DNA from: Pantoea sp. BAV 3049
GTDB lineage: Bacteria; Pseudomonadota; Gammaproteobacteria; Enterobacterales; Enterobacteriaceae
DNA: 64,000 nucleotides
NCBI RefSeq assembly: GCF_009765445.1
Contig: NZ_WHOY01000031.1
Coordinates: 4,480,139-4,544,138 of the forward strand
Direction: 5' to 3'
Made by a program: the position numbers and the translations under genes. Positions 26,579 to 35,363 of this stretch are shown in pieces. Position 1 is the first letter of the stretch, and each line of letters begins with the position of its first letter. Below the pieces are notes generated by a model, which saw nothing but the letters and a program-made list of their open reading frames with translations, was not told the DNA's origin and searched no databases.

Positions 26579-27139
26579 ATGGCGCTCTGGAATTTTACCC
26601 TGGTGCTGTCAGGTGTAACGTCGGAAACACAGGGACTGGAAGATTCACTGTACAACGCAGGTTGTAATGATGCGTTGGTCTGTCTTTATGGCACCGCCGT
26701 TTATCTGGACTTCGACCGGGAAGCGGCCAGTCTGACTGACGCTGTTGCCAGCGCAATCCGCAACATTGAAGGTGCCGGGATTGGTGCCAGAGTAGAGTCA
26801 GTGGATTCGGTTCTGGTAGGGTTGAGCGATATTGCGGAACTGACGGAAATGTCCCGCCAGGCGATAGCCCTGTTAAAAGAAGGCACGCGCGGCAAAGGTG
26901 ATTTTCCCAATCCAGTGCAGCGTATCAAAGGGCAATCACCGTTGTGGAGCTGGGCCGAAGTGGCGGAGTGGCTGGTTAACAGTGGGCGGATGTCGGCGGA
27001 TAATCCGCTGACTCAAAATGCGCGGGAGCTGGAGCAGTGGAACCTGGCCCTGCGCATTCGCGCTTCAAAAGCCGCTAACAAAGTGGAGGAAAGGGTTCAA
27101 TTTCTGGCCTGCCCGGGGCAGCTTTTCTCCAGAGTCTGA
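26579..27139 (+). CDS. Helix-turn-helix protein, possible antitoxin-like partner
   Basis: 186 residues, strong AGAAGGAGA ribosome site. The N-terminal 80 residues look like an alpha/beta domain. Residues 82-134 (SDIAELTEMSRQAI, then FPNPVQRIKGQSPLWSWAEVAEWL) resemble an AlpA/MerR-like helix-turn-helix with wing. The C-terminal 50 residues are helical. It follows the broken HicA-like gene by 70 bases; the pair probably formed one unit. It appears intact. Function unknown; a DNA-binding or antitoxin role is inferred from the fold and neighbour. Confidence 0.65.
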   Translation: MALWNFTLVLSGVTSETQGLEDSLYNAGCNDALVCLYGTAVYLDFDREAASLTDAVASAIRNIEGAGIGARVESVDSVLVGLSDIAELTEMSRQAIALLKEGTRGKGDFPNPVQRIKGQSPLWSWAEVAEWLVNSGRMSADNPLTQNARELEQWNLALRIRASKAANKVEERVQFLACPGQLFSRV

Positions 27140-27151
27140 AGTCTGCTCTGC

Positions 27152-27194
27152 CTTAATCGGGCACCGGATGTTGAGGCATCAGTGTCCGATTAAG
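27152..27194. repeat. Long inverted repeat between the HTH gene and olsF-like gene
   Basis: A 13-base stem (CTTAATCGGGCAC / GTGTCCGATTAAG, one G-T pair) encloses a 17-base loop that itself contains GATG/CATC. It starts 13 bases after the stop codon of the HTH gene. No T tract follows on either strand, so it is not a standard terminator. It could be an mRNA 3' stabiliser or the trace of a small repeat element. Confidence 0.65.
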
Positions 27195-27295
27195 CTGTCA
27201 TATTCGCTGTAACAATCTTCATTCCGTAACGTGTTTGCCATGAAATCTTCATTCAGGCTCTTTACTGTCGCGATAAAACACCCGGAGAGAAGCCT

Positions 27296-29044
27296 GTGTT
27301 TACTATTGAAACAGTTTTAGACGACCTCTGCCCGCAACGACATACGCCTTCCTGGCAAAAATCCATTCTGAGAGTTCTGCTCCGCGAAAAAGAGTTCCAG
27401 CTATTTAACCAGCGTCACCGACACCTGAAAGGGCTGGATATGGTGGAGCAGGTGCTGGAGTATCTCGATATTCGCTGTGAGCTGAGCGAACGTGACCTGG
27501 AACAGATCCCCAGTCAGGGGCCGGTGGTGATCGTGGCAAACCATCCTCTCGGCACGCTGGACGGTCTGGCGCTGTTGCATGCGGTTTCACAGGTGCGTCG
27601 CGACGTAAAAATTATCACCAATCGTCTGCTGAATTGTCTGGAGTCTCTCTCCAGCCTGATGGTTCCCGTCGATAATATGGGTAACCGCACCAATCGCCTG
27701 CAGCTGGCGGCGATGCAGGAACAGCTGGAAAATCAGGGCGTATTGATCTTCTTCCCGGCGGGTGAAGTTTCCCGTTTTGGCAGCAAAGGCGTGAAGGACG
27801 GCAAGTGGAGTCATGGTTTTGTCCGCCTTGCTGCCCGCTGCCGTGCTCCGGTTGTGCCTATCCACGTCGGTGGCAGCAACAGCGCGCTGTTTTATCTGAC
27901 CTCCTTCGTTTACCGGCCGCTGTCGATGCTGTTGCTGGTGCGCGAAATGTTCAAAAATCGCGGTGCGCGATTGAAACTAAAAATAGGCGCACGCATTCCT
28001 TACTCCAGCTGGCACGATGGCCATACTCCGGCCAAAGAGCTTGCCGCACGCTTTCGCCGTCATCTCTATCGCATGGCGCACGGCAAATCAGCATTGTTTC
28101 AGACCGAACCCGCTATTGCCCGGGTGGAAGATCGTGCGGTACTGAAAAAAGCACTGGCTGGTTGTGAGGTGCTGGGACAGACCGCTGATGGTAAAATAAT
28201 CTACCTCTGGCGTCGCAATGGTGAAGACTATGTGCCGATCCTGCGCGAATTGGGGCGTCTGCGTGAAATTGCCTTCCGCGCCGTGGGTGAGGGCAGCGGC
28301 AGACGTCGCGATCTGGATGATTACGATGACGACTATTATCACCTGATCCTTTGGGATGAAGAGGCGCTGGATATCGTCGGCGCTTATCGTTTCCTGCCCA
28401 CCGCCGAACAGCTGGAGAAGAAAGGTCTGGACGGCATCTACAGCCACAGCCTGTTCCACTACGACCACCAGATGTACCCGGTGCTGGAGCAGGGTATTGA
28501 ACTGGGGCGCAGCTTTATCCAGCCGGCATATTGGGGTAAACGCGGCCTGGATTATCTCTGGCTGGGCATCGGTGCTTATCTGGCGAAGTATCCACAATAC
28601 CGCTACCTGTTTGGTCCGGTTTCAATCTCCGGTGGCCTGCCGTTGGCGGCCCGCGACCTGCTGGTGGCCTTTTATCGACTCTATTTCTCTCCGGCCCTGC
28701 CTCTGGCCACTTCCAGACGACCTTATCCGGCTTCATTGCCTGATGTACTGGCTCAGTTTTCCGGTGATGATTATCAGGAAGATCTGCGACGACTGAAGCG
28801 AATGCTTAACAATCTCGGTACCGGCATTCCCCCTCTTTACAAGCAGTATTCAGAACTGTGCGAACCCGGTGGCGTGCAATTTATCGACTTCGGCAGCGAT
28901 CCTGATTTCAACAACTGCATCGACGGGTTAGTGGTGGTCGATCTGCTGCAACTTAAGGCCAGTCGTTTTGGGCGTTATATCGCCGTTCACCAGACTCCAT
29001 TAGTGCCAGAAGACTCAGTATTGCCAGCGGAATCGCAATTTTAA
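27296..29044 (+). CDS. Fused acyltransferase, OlsF-like (ornithine lipid synthesis)
   Basis: 582 residues. The N-terminal half carries a PlsC-type acyltransferase with NHPLGTLD (residues 82-89) and FPAGEVSR (153-160). The C-terminal half (about 260-510) has the hemolysin/OlsB-like GNAT-type domain: YHLILWDEEALDIVGAYRF, ELGRSFIQPAYWG and FGPVSISGGLP. This two-domain layout matches OlsF of Serratia and relatives, which makes ornithine lipids by N-acylation and then O-acylation. GTG start with GGAGAG upstream. No ornithine-lipid gene is adjacent, so the function is from the domain pattern. Confidence 0.78.
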   Translation: MFTIETVLDDLCPQRHTPSWQKSILRVLLREKEFQLFNQRHRHLKGLDMVEQVLEYLDIRCELSERDLEQIPSQGPVVIVANHPLGTLDGLALLHAVSQVRRDVKIITNRLLNCLESLSSLMVPVDNMGNRTNRLQLAAMQEQLENQGVLIFFPAGEVSRFGSKGVKDGKWSHGFVRLAARCRAPVVPIHVGGSNSALFYLTSFVYRPLSMLLLVREMFKNRGARLKLKIGARIPYSSWHDGHTPAKELAARFRRHLYRMAHGKSALFQTEPAIARVEDRAVLKKALAGCEVLGQTADGKIIYLWRRNGEDYVPILRELGRLREIAFRAVGEGSGRRRDLDDYDDDYYHLILWDEEALDIVGAYRFLPTAEQLEKKGLDGIYSHSLFHYDHQMYPVLEQGIELGRSFIQPAYWGKRGLDYLWLGIGAYLAKYPQYRYLFGPVSISGGLPLAARDLLVAFYRLYFSPALPLATSRRPYPASLPDVLAQFSGDDYQEDLRRLKRMLNNLGTGIPPLYKQYSELCEPGGVQFIDFGSDPDFNNCIDGLVVVDLLQLKASRFGRYIAVHQTPLVPEDSVLPAESQF

Positions 29045-29196
29045 GTTTCTAATTTATTGTTTAAAAACATATTTATCGGACTATTACTCTCAGGCTAATA
29101 TTTTATCAGGGTGATTAATTGATCGATCACCGATCCGGGTACAGACTTCATCTCAGAACATAACGCTATCTCATGATAGGTTTACAGGAGGTGAAA

Positions 29197-30855
29197 ATGT
29201 TGCCTGGACAACAAACGTCCGCCCGCGTCTGGGACACTCGCAGGAGTGAAAAAAGGCGCCGCATTGATGCTCTCGGCATTAATGGGAAAGTGCTGCCAAC
29301 CGACGATCTGGTTGGCATGCTGGAGAAGCTGATTGCTCCTGGCGATCGGGTGGTGATGGAAGGGAACAACCAGAAGCAGGCCGATTTTCTTTCGCGCTCG
29401 CTGGCGGAAGTTAATCCGGAAATCGTTCACGATTTGCATATGATCATGCCCAGCGTCGGGCGCAGCGAACACCTGGATATTTTTGAAAAGGGTATCGCCC
29501 GCAAGCTGGACTTCTCCTTCTCCGGGCCGCAGAGCCTGCGTATCTCTCAGCTGCTTGAGGATGGCCGATTAGAAATCGGCGCGATACATACTTACATCGA
29601 ACTCTACTCCCGTCTGTATGTTGACCTGGCGCCGAACGTGGCACTGATTGCCGGTTTCAAAGCTGATCGCAAGGGCAATCTCTACACCGGTGCCAGTACC
29701 GAAGACACCCCGGCGCTGGTCGAGGCCGCCTCATTCCATGACGGTATCGTCATTGCTCAGGTCAATGAACTGGTTGATGACGAAAACGATCTGCCGCGCG
29801 TCGATATTCCCGGTTCGTGGATTGATTTCGTGGTGGTGGCCGATAAACCGTTCTTTATCGAACCGCTGTTTACCCGCGATCCCCGCCTGATCAAACAGGA
29901 ACATATCCTGATGGCGATGCTGGCGATCAAAGGGATCTACGCTGAACACCAGGTCCAGTCGCTGAATCACGGTATCGGCTTCAACACTGCCGCCATTGAG
30001 CTGCTGCTGCCAACCTACGGCGAACAGCTGGGCCTGAAAGGCAAAATCTGTAAACACTGGACCCTTAACCCGCACCCAACCCTGATCCCCGCCATTGAAA
30101 GCGGCTGGGTGGAAAGCGTGCACTGCTTCGGCGGTGAGCTGGGCATGGAAAACTATGTTGCTGCCCGTCCGGACGTGTTCTTCACCGGTGCCGACGGCTC
30201 AATGCGTTCGAACCGCGCCTTCTGTCAGATGGCCGGGCAGTATGCGGTGGATATGTTTATCGGTTCCACCCTGCAGGTCGATGGCCTGGCGAACTCCTCC
30301 ACCGTAACCCGTGGCCGTCTTTCCGGCTTCGGCGGCGCGCCAAATATGGGACACGATCCGCACGGTCGTCGTCATGCCACCCCGGCGTGGCTGGCAATGA
30401 TCAACGAGCCGGATCCCCTGGCCCGTGGCCGCAAGCTGGTGGTGCAGATGGTGGAGACCTTCCAGGGCGGCGCGAAACCAACCTTCGTCGAAAACCTTGA
30501 AGCCGTGGACGTGGCGAAAGCCTCAGGCATGCCTCTGGCCCCGGTCATGATTTACGGCGATGACGTGACCCACGTGCTGACCGAAGAGGGCATTGCCTAT
30601 CTCTACCGCGCTAAAACTCTGGAAGAGCGCCGGGCGATGGTGGCGGCAGTCGCCGGGATCACCGATATCGGACTGGGCGTGGATGCGAAGCGCGTGGCTG
30701 AACTGCGCCGCGAGGGCAAAGTGGCCTTCCCGGAAGATCTGGGTATCCGTCGCACCGAAGCCAACCGCTCTCTGCTGGCAGCGGGCAGCGTGGCTGATCT
30801 GGTTGAATGGTCAGGCGGCCTGTACAACCCACCGGCTAAATTCCGGAGCTGGTAA
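29197..30855 (+). CDS. mdcA: Malonate decarboxylase alpha subunit (acetyl-S-ACP:malonate ACP transferase)
   Basis: 552 residues from ATG 29197, preceded by AGGAGGTG; an earlier in-frame ATG at 29173 has no such site. The whole length fits MdcA, a CoA-transferase-like subunit that exchanges acetyl on the carrier protein for malonyl. Recognisable segments: SVGRSEHLDIFEKGIA, GSTEDTPALVEAASFHDG-like stretch, GLSGFGGAPNMGHDPHGRRHATP. It opens the mdcABCDEFGH operon, and its stop overlaps the mdcB start. Confidence 0.95.
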   Translation: MLPGQQTSARVWDTRRSEKRRRIDALGINGKVLPTDDLVGMLEKLIAPGDRVVMEGNNQKQADFLSRSLAEVNPEIVHDLHMIMPSVGRSEHLDIFEKGIARKLDFSFSGPQSLRISQLLEDGRLEIGAIHTYIELYSRLYVDLAPNVALIAGFKADRKGNLYTGASTEDTPALVEAASFHDGIVIAQVNELVDDENDLPRVDIPGSWIDFVVVADKPFFIEPLFTRDPRLIKQEHILMAMLAIKGIYAEHQVQSLNHGIGFNTAAIELLLPTYGEQLGLKGKICKHWTLNPHPTLIPAIESGWVESVHCFGGELGMENYVAARPDVFFTGADGSMRSNRAFCQMAGQYAVDMFIGSTLQVDGLANSSTVTRGRLSGFGGAPNMGHDPHGRRHATPAWLAMINEPDPLARGRKLVVQMVETFQGGAKPTFVENLEAVDVAKASGMPLAPVMIYGDDVTHVLTEEGIAYLYRAKTLEERRAMVAAVAGITDIGLGVDAKRVAELRREGKVAFPEDLGIRRTEANRSLLAAGSVADLVEWSGGLYNPPAKFRSW

Positions 30856-31715
30856 TGACCAGACAACCGCAACTCTCACTGAGCAGCATTGAACTCAGGG
30901 CACATAAGCTGGCAGATCTTGCCACGCGCTGTCTGATCGATGAGGCGCGGCTCAGCCCGAAACCGGGTCTGGTGGATGCCAGGGGAAGCGGGGCGCATCA
31001 GGATTTGACGCTGGCGCTGATGGAACGGTCGGCTCGCAGCCTGACTCCCACTTTTCACGCACTGGCGCTGAACAGCTGGAATCGCCCGGCCGACGTGGCG
31101 CTTCGCCAGCAGGTTGGGCGGCTGGGGCGGGAAGGCGAGCAGCAGATGATGCAGGCAACGGGTGGGGTGAATACCCATCGCGGGGCTATCTGGGCGATGG
31201 GGTTGCTGGTCAGCGCCAGTGCCATGCTGGTCGGTGAAGGCGATGCTCAGCAGGTTGCGCAGACCGCAGCCCGGCTGGCAAACCTGCCGGACGATGCCGC
31301 GCCTAAATCATTCAGTAAAGGCCTGCGGGCCACGCAGCGTTACCGGGTTCCCGGCGCACGCGAAGAGGCGCAGCAGGGATTTCCGCACATCATTCAACTG
31401 GCACTGCCGCAACTGTGCCGCAGCCGGGAAGCCGGAGCGGGCGATACGGAAGCTCAGTTGGATGCGCTGATGGCAATCATGACTTCGCTGAGCGATACCT
31501 GCGTGCTGTCCCGCGCCGGGCTTGAAGGGCTGACTGTCATGCAAAACGGTGCACGGGCCGTGCTGGTTGGCGGCGGTGTACAGCATGCGGAAGGTCGCCA
31601 GGCACTGGCTGCGCTGGATGCCCGCATGCTCTCGCTGAATGCCTCTCCCGGTGGCGCTGCCGATCTGCTGGCCGCCACGCTGTTTTTAGACCGCTCAAGT
31701 CGTCTCACATTTTAA
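30855..31715 (+). CDS. mdcB: Triphosphoribosyl-dephospho-CoA synthase
   Basis: 286 residues of the CitG/MdcB family: an all-helical enzyme with SPKPGLVDARGSGAHQDL near residue 30 and GVNTHRGAIWAMG near residue 95, both family hallmarks. It makes the precursor of the malonate decarboxylase prosthetic group from dephospho-CoA and ATP. One-base overlap with mdcA. The prosthetic group is then attached to MdcC by MdcG. Confidence 0.94.
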   Translation: MTRQPQLSLSSIELRAHKLADLATRCLIDEARLSPKPGLVDARGSGAHQDLTLALMERSARSLTPTFHALALNSWNRPADVALRQQVGRLGREGEQQMMQATGGVNTHRGAIWAMGLLVSASAMLVGEGDAQQVAQTAARLANLPDDAAPKSFSKGLRATQRYRVPGAREEAQQGFPHIIQLALPQLCRSREAGAGDTEAQLDALMAIMTSLSDTCVLSRAGLEGLTVMQNGARAVLVGGGVQHAEGRQALAALDARMLSLNASPGGAADLLAATLFLDRSSRLTF

Positions 31716-31724
31716 GAGGACGTT

Positions 31725-32024
31725 ATGGAACAGATTACTTTTTCCCTTCCGGCCACGCGCCAGCTCAGCGGTAAAGCGCTGGCGGGCGTAGTCGGCTCAG
31801 GTGATATGGAGGTGCTGTTTGTGGCCGGTTCCGGCCAGCAGCTGACCGTGAATCTCACTACTTCAGTGGATAACAGCAACAAACGCTGGCAGGCCCTGTT
31901 TGATCGCCTGAGTGCCTTCTCCGGCCTGCCTGCGGGTCAGATGACCATCCACGATTTTGGCGCGACGCCTGGCGTGGCGCGTATCCGCATTGAGCAGGTA
32001 TTTGAGGAGGCTGACAATGCGTAA
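31725..32024 (+). CDS. mdcC: Malonate decarboxylase acyl carrier protein
   Basis: 99 residues, the MdcC (delta subunit) length. Ser25 in VVGSGDMEVLF matches the attachment Ser of Klebsiella MdcC, which carries the 2'-(5''-phosphoribosyl)-3'-dephospho-CoA group. The carrier holds malonyl and then acetyl as a thioester. It lies nine bases after mdcB and overlaps the mdcD start by eight bases. Confidence 0.95.
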   Translation: MEQITFSLPATRQLSGKALAGVVGSGDMEVLFVAGSGQQLTVNLTTSVDNSNKRWQALFDRLSAFSGLPAGQMTIHDFGATPGVARIRIEQVFEEADNA

Positions 32025-32850
32025 CGACAGCAGTTTTATCGAGCTTAAAGCCCGTGAGCGTGCTCATCTGCTGCTGGATGAGGGCAGCTACCGTGAACTG
32101 CTCGATCCCTTCGAAGGCATCATGTCGCCGTGGCTGGGTGCGCAGGGCATTGTGCCGCAGTCCGATGACGGTATGGTCGTCGCCAAAGGCACCATCAATG
32201 GCCAGCCCGCAGTAGTGGTAGCGATTGAAGGCTCGTTCCAGGGCGGCAGTATGGGCGAAGTATCCGGCGCGAAAATGGCGGCGGCACTGGAGCTGGCGGC
32301 AGAAGATAACCGCAACGGCATTCCGACTCAGGCGGTTCTTTGCCTGGAGACCGGCGGCGTGCGTCTGCAGGAAGCTAACCTCGGCCTGGCAGCGATTGCC
32401 GATATTCATGCGGCGATTGTCGACCTGCGCCGTTATACGCCTGTGATCGGCATTATCGCCGGTACCGTCGGTTGCTTCGGTGGCATGTCGATTGCGGCTG
32501 CGCTGTGCAGCTATCTGATCGTCACCCGTGAAGCGCGTCTGGGCCTCAATGGCCCCCAGGTTATCGAGCAGGAAGCGGGCATTGAAGAGTATGACTCCCG
32601 CGACCGGCCATTTATCTGGAGCATGACCGGTGGCGAAACCCGTTATCGCAGTGGGCTGGTCGATACGCTGGTGCCGGACGGTGTCAAAGCGGTGAAACAG
32701 GCGATGAATGACGCGATCGCCAAAGGCGTACCTGAAGCGCATCGTTCCGACCGGTACGACTATTTCCTGCCGCGCCTGAGCCAGTTCAACACAGAAAAAC
32801 AGGCTGATGCGCAGCAAATCTCACAGATTTATCCGGAGGATCGCTCATGA
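32017..32850 (+). CDS. mdcD: Malonyl-S-ACP decarboxylase beta subunit
   Basis: 277 residues from ATG 32017 (GAGGAGG upstream); a longer frame runs back into mdcC but is not needed. A carboxyltransferase/crotonase-like fold with EGSFQGGSMGEVSGAKM and GTVGCFGGMSIAAALC. With MdcE it decarboxylates malonyl-S-ACP to acetyl-S-ACP in the cytoplasm. Overlaps mdcC by eight bases and mdcE by four. Confidence 0.95.
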   Translation: MRNDSSFIELKARERAHLLLDEGSYRELLDPFEGIMSPWLGAQGIVPQSDDGMVVAKGTINGQPAVVVAIEGSFQGGSMGEVSGAKMAAALELAAEDNRNGIPTQAVLCLETGGVRLQEANLGLAAIADIHAAIVDLRRYTPVIGIIAGTVGCFGGMSIAAALCSYLIVTREARLGLNGPQVIEQEAGIEEYDSRDRPFIWSMTGGETRYRSGLVDTLVPDGVKAVKQAMNDAIAKGVPEAHRSDRYDYFLPRLSQFNTEKQADAQQISQIYPEDRS

Positions 32851-33647
32851 GCCAGAGCATCAGTCGTGGTGAGCAATGGCTGAGCCTGCTTACCAATAAC
32901 GCCAGCCGTTTGCCGGGCCTGTGTCCTTCGGTGCAGGTCGCGGATGCGGAACTGGGTGGTGAAAGCGCGCGGTTTATCGCCGTGGTACCGGATGCCCACA
33001 ACCATTACCCTCGCGCGGCAAAAGGGGAAGTGGGCCTGCTGGAGGGCTGGACGCTGGCCAAAGTGGTGAATGAAACCATCGCTGAAGACGCCGGTAAGAG
33101 TCAAAAGCGGGCGATCGTGGCGGTTATTGATGTGCCGAGCCAGGCCTACGGTCGCCGGGAAGAAGCCTTTGGCATTCATCAGGCGCTGGCCGGTGCGGCA
33201 GGGGCTTATGCCAATGCCCGCCTGGCCGGTCATCCGGTGATCGGGTTGATCGTCGGTAAAGCGATGTCCGGAGCGTTTCTGGCCCATGGCTATCAGGCGA
33301 ACCGGCTGATCGCCTTTAACGACAAAGGCGTAATGATCCACGCGATGGGTAAAGAGGCTGCGGCCCGTATCACCCTGCGCAGCGTTGAGTCGCTGGAACA
33401 GCTGGCAAAAACTATTCCGCCTATGGCTTACGACATCGATAACTACCGTTCGCTGGGCCTGCTGGAAGATCTGCTGAATGTCGCCGATCCCGATGCGCCC
33501 TCGGCAGAAGACCTGTCCACCGTGCAGCAGACGCTGGTGAAAGCCGTCAGCACTGCCCGCCGCGATCCCTCCCTGAAAAATCGTCTGCAGGGGGAGAACA
33601 GAAAAAGCTCTGCACTGGTTCGCGAGAAAATGCGCGCAGCCTGGTAA
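32847..33647 (+). CDS. mdcE: Malonate decarboxylase gamma subunit
   Basis: 266 residues, the second carboxyltransferase-like subunit. Typical segments are DVPSQAYGRREEAFGIHQALAG and GKAMSGAFLAHGYQANRL. It forms the decarboxylase with MdcD; in this non-biotin type no biotin carrier or sodium pump subunits are encoded. ATGA overlap with mdcD. A hairpin follows before mdcF. Confidence 0.95.
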   Translation: MSQSISRGEQWLSLLTNNASRLPGLCPSVQVADAELGGESARFIAVVPDAHNHYPRAAKGEVGLLEGWTLAKVVNETIAEDAGKSQKRAIVAVIDVPSQAYGRREEAFGIHQALAGAAGAYANARLAGHPVIGLIVGKAMSGAFLAHGYQANRLIAFNDKGVMIHAMGKEAAARITLRSVESLEQLAKTIPPMAYDIDNYRSLGLLEDLLNVADPDAPSAEDLSTVQQTLVKAVSTARRDPSLKNRLQGENRKSSALVREKMRAAW

Positions 33648-33689
33648 CACCGTTTCGATAAAAAAAGACAGACCTGCAGGCGACTTATT

Positions 33690-33709
33690 GAGCACGCTCC
33701 GGCGTGCTC
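33690..33709 (+). terminator. Hairpin between mdcE and mdcF
   Basis: Perfect eight-base stem GAGCACGC / GCGTGCTC with a four-base loop, followed by TCTTC. The weak T tract suggests partial termination, giving less mdcFGH than mdcABCDE transcript. Function is inferred. Confidence 0.6.
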
Positions 33710-33784
33710 TTCAACACCAGCCTTAATAAAAATATAACCATCGCGCCTGTGCTAATTGTCCTTTAACTTTTACAGGTGGTATTT

Positions 33785-34744
33785 ATGACTTACGTGATAG
33801 TTCATGCTCTTGCCCCGATTTTCGTGATTATGCTGCTCGGTTTCTACGCCGGGAAAGCGAAAATGGTAGATAACCAAAACGTCTCTTTGCTGAATATTTT
33901 TGTGATGGATTTTGCTTTACCGGCGGCGCTGTTTTCCGCCACCGTCCAGACGCCATGGGTCGGTATTGTTGAACAGACGCCGCTGATCCTGGTACTGGTG
34001 TTGTCAATGTGGATTGCCTATGCGGGCATTTACTTTATCTGTACCAACGTCTTCAAAAAGTCCCCGCAGGATGCGGCAGTGCTGACTCTTACCGTGTCGC
34101 TGCCTAACTATGCGGCGCTGGGACTGCCGATCCTGGGCAGCGTACTGGGAGAAGGACCGGGCACTTCGCTCTCCGTTGCGGTGTCGATTGCCTGTGGCTC
34201 GGTGTTAATGACGCCATTCTGTCTGCTGATCCTGGAGCGTGAGAAAGCGCGAGCTGCGGGTGGCGAACAGAAATCCAGCGTGGCGATGTTGCCGGTGCTG
34301 ATGTGGCGCTCGGTGACGAAACCTATCGTCTGGGGTCCATTGCTTGGCGTGGTATTGTCGGCTCTGGGTATCCATATGCCTGAGATGCTGCTGTCGACCA
34401 TCAAACCGCTGGGTCTGGCGGCGACCGCGGCTGCCCTGTTCCTGACCGGATTGATCCTGTCTGCCCGCCAGCTGAAAATTAACAGCGCGGTAATCGTTGC
34501 CAGTATCACCAAGCTGCTGATCCAGCCGTTTATCGCCTGGGGTATCGTGCTGGCTCTGGGGCTGCATGGTTCTCTGGCCATCACTTCTATCCTGATGATT
34601 GCGCTGGCCGCTGGTTTCTTTGGCGTGGTGTTTGGTAACCGTTTTGGTGTCCAGTCGCCGGATGCCGAAGCGACCTTACTGATCACTTCCGTTCTGAGTA
34701 TCATTACCCTGCCGCTCTTCATTTCATTAACTTCAGGGATGTAA
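33785..34744 (+). CDS. mdcF: Malonate transporter (auxin efflux carrier family)
   Basis: 319 residues from ATG 33785, with AGGTGG upstream. About ten hydrophobic segments in two halves with a central loop (around residues 150-170), as in AEC-family permeases. Gene position between mdcE and mdcG and length match Klebsiella MdcF. It probably imports malonate at the inner membrane. Separated from mdcE by 137 bases containing a hairpin. Confidence 0.9.
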   Translation: MTYVIVHALAPIFVIMLLGFYAGKAKMVDNQNVSLLNIFVMDFALPAALFSATVQTPWVGIVEQTPLILVLVLSMWIAYAGIYFICTNVFKKSPQDAAVLTLTVSLPNYAALGLPILGSVLGEGPGTSLSVAVSIACGSVLMTPFCLLILEREKARAAGGEQKSSVAMLPVLMWRSVTKPIVWGPLLGVVLSALGIHMPEMLLSTIKPLGLAATAAALFLTGLILSARQLKINSAVIVASITKLLIQPFIAWGIVLALGLHGSLAITSILMIALAAGFFGVVFGNRFGVQSPDAEATLLITSVLSIITLPLFISLTSGM

Positions 34745-34745
34745 C

Positions 34746-35363
34746 ATGCAACAGGCTTTCCGCGCACACGATTTGTTATGGCTGACCTCCGCCGACCGCC
34801 TGCAGGGCGATCTGCCGGAGTGGGTGGCCAGCCAGTGGCAATCGGCTTATCCGCTGGTGGTCCGGCGTGACAGTGATGCCGGAGGCCGTATTCCTGTTGG
34901 CGTGCGTGGGCTGCGACGCGATCAGCGTGCGGCGGCGTGGGTGGATGCTTCCGCTGTGCGCTGCCACACGGCCCCGGAGGAGTTGAGCCGCAATGAAGTT
35001 TTACTGCGCTCGCCTTTCGTTTCACTGCCGCCGGTGCAGTCAGCGATTCAGCTGGCAGCGCACTCCTGGCCCTGGCAGTGGGGTATCACTGGCAGCGTCG
35101 GCTATGCGCTGGCGACTGAAGTGCCGGTGATGCATGCCGACAGCGATCTGGATCTGCTGATCCGCTGTGACAGGCCAGTTTCCGGGGAAGATCTGGGACG
35201 CTGGCAGCAGCTTAGCCAGCGCCTGTTGTGCCGGGTGGATACGCAGGTGGAGACGCCACAGGGCGCATTTGCGCTGGCGGAATGGCTGCGGGACGGGCGG
35301 GTCATGCTAAAAACCAACCACGGGCCTTGTCTGACGTCCACGCCCTGGGAGGAACCCGCATGA
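34746..35363 (+). CDS. mdcG: Phosphoribosyl-dephospho-CoA transferase (holo-ACP synthase)
   Basis: 205 residues. The nucleotidyltransferase motif is split as GSVGYALATE and HADSDLDLLIR (metal-binding DSDLD). It attaches the prosthetic group to Ser25 of MdcC. Start lies one base after the mdcF stop; the end overlaps mdcH by four bases. Confidence 0.93.
   Translation: MQQAFRAHDLLWLTSADRLQGDLPEWVASQWQSAYPLVVRRDSDAGGRIPVGVRGLRRDQRAAAWVDASAVRCHTAPEELSRNEVLLRSPFVSLPPVQSAIQLAAHSWPWQWGITGSVGYALATEVPVMHADSDLDLLIRCDRPVSGEDLGRWQQLSQRLLCRVDTQVETPQGAFALAEWLRDGRVMLKTNHGPCLTSTPWEEPA

Noticed and set aside
31858-33695. Two long minus-strand frames across mdcD and mdcE
   Set aside because: The plus strand carries conserved mdc genes with coupled starts; the minus frames show no homology.
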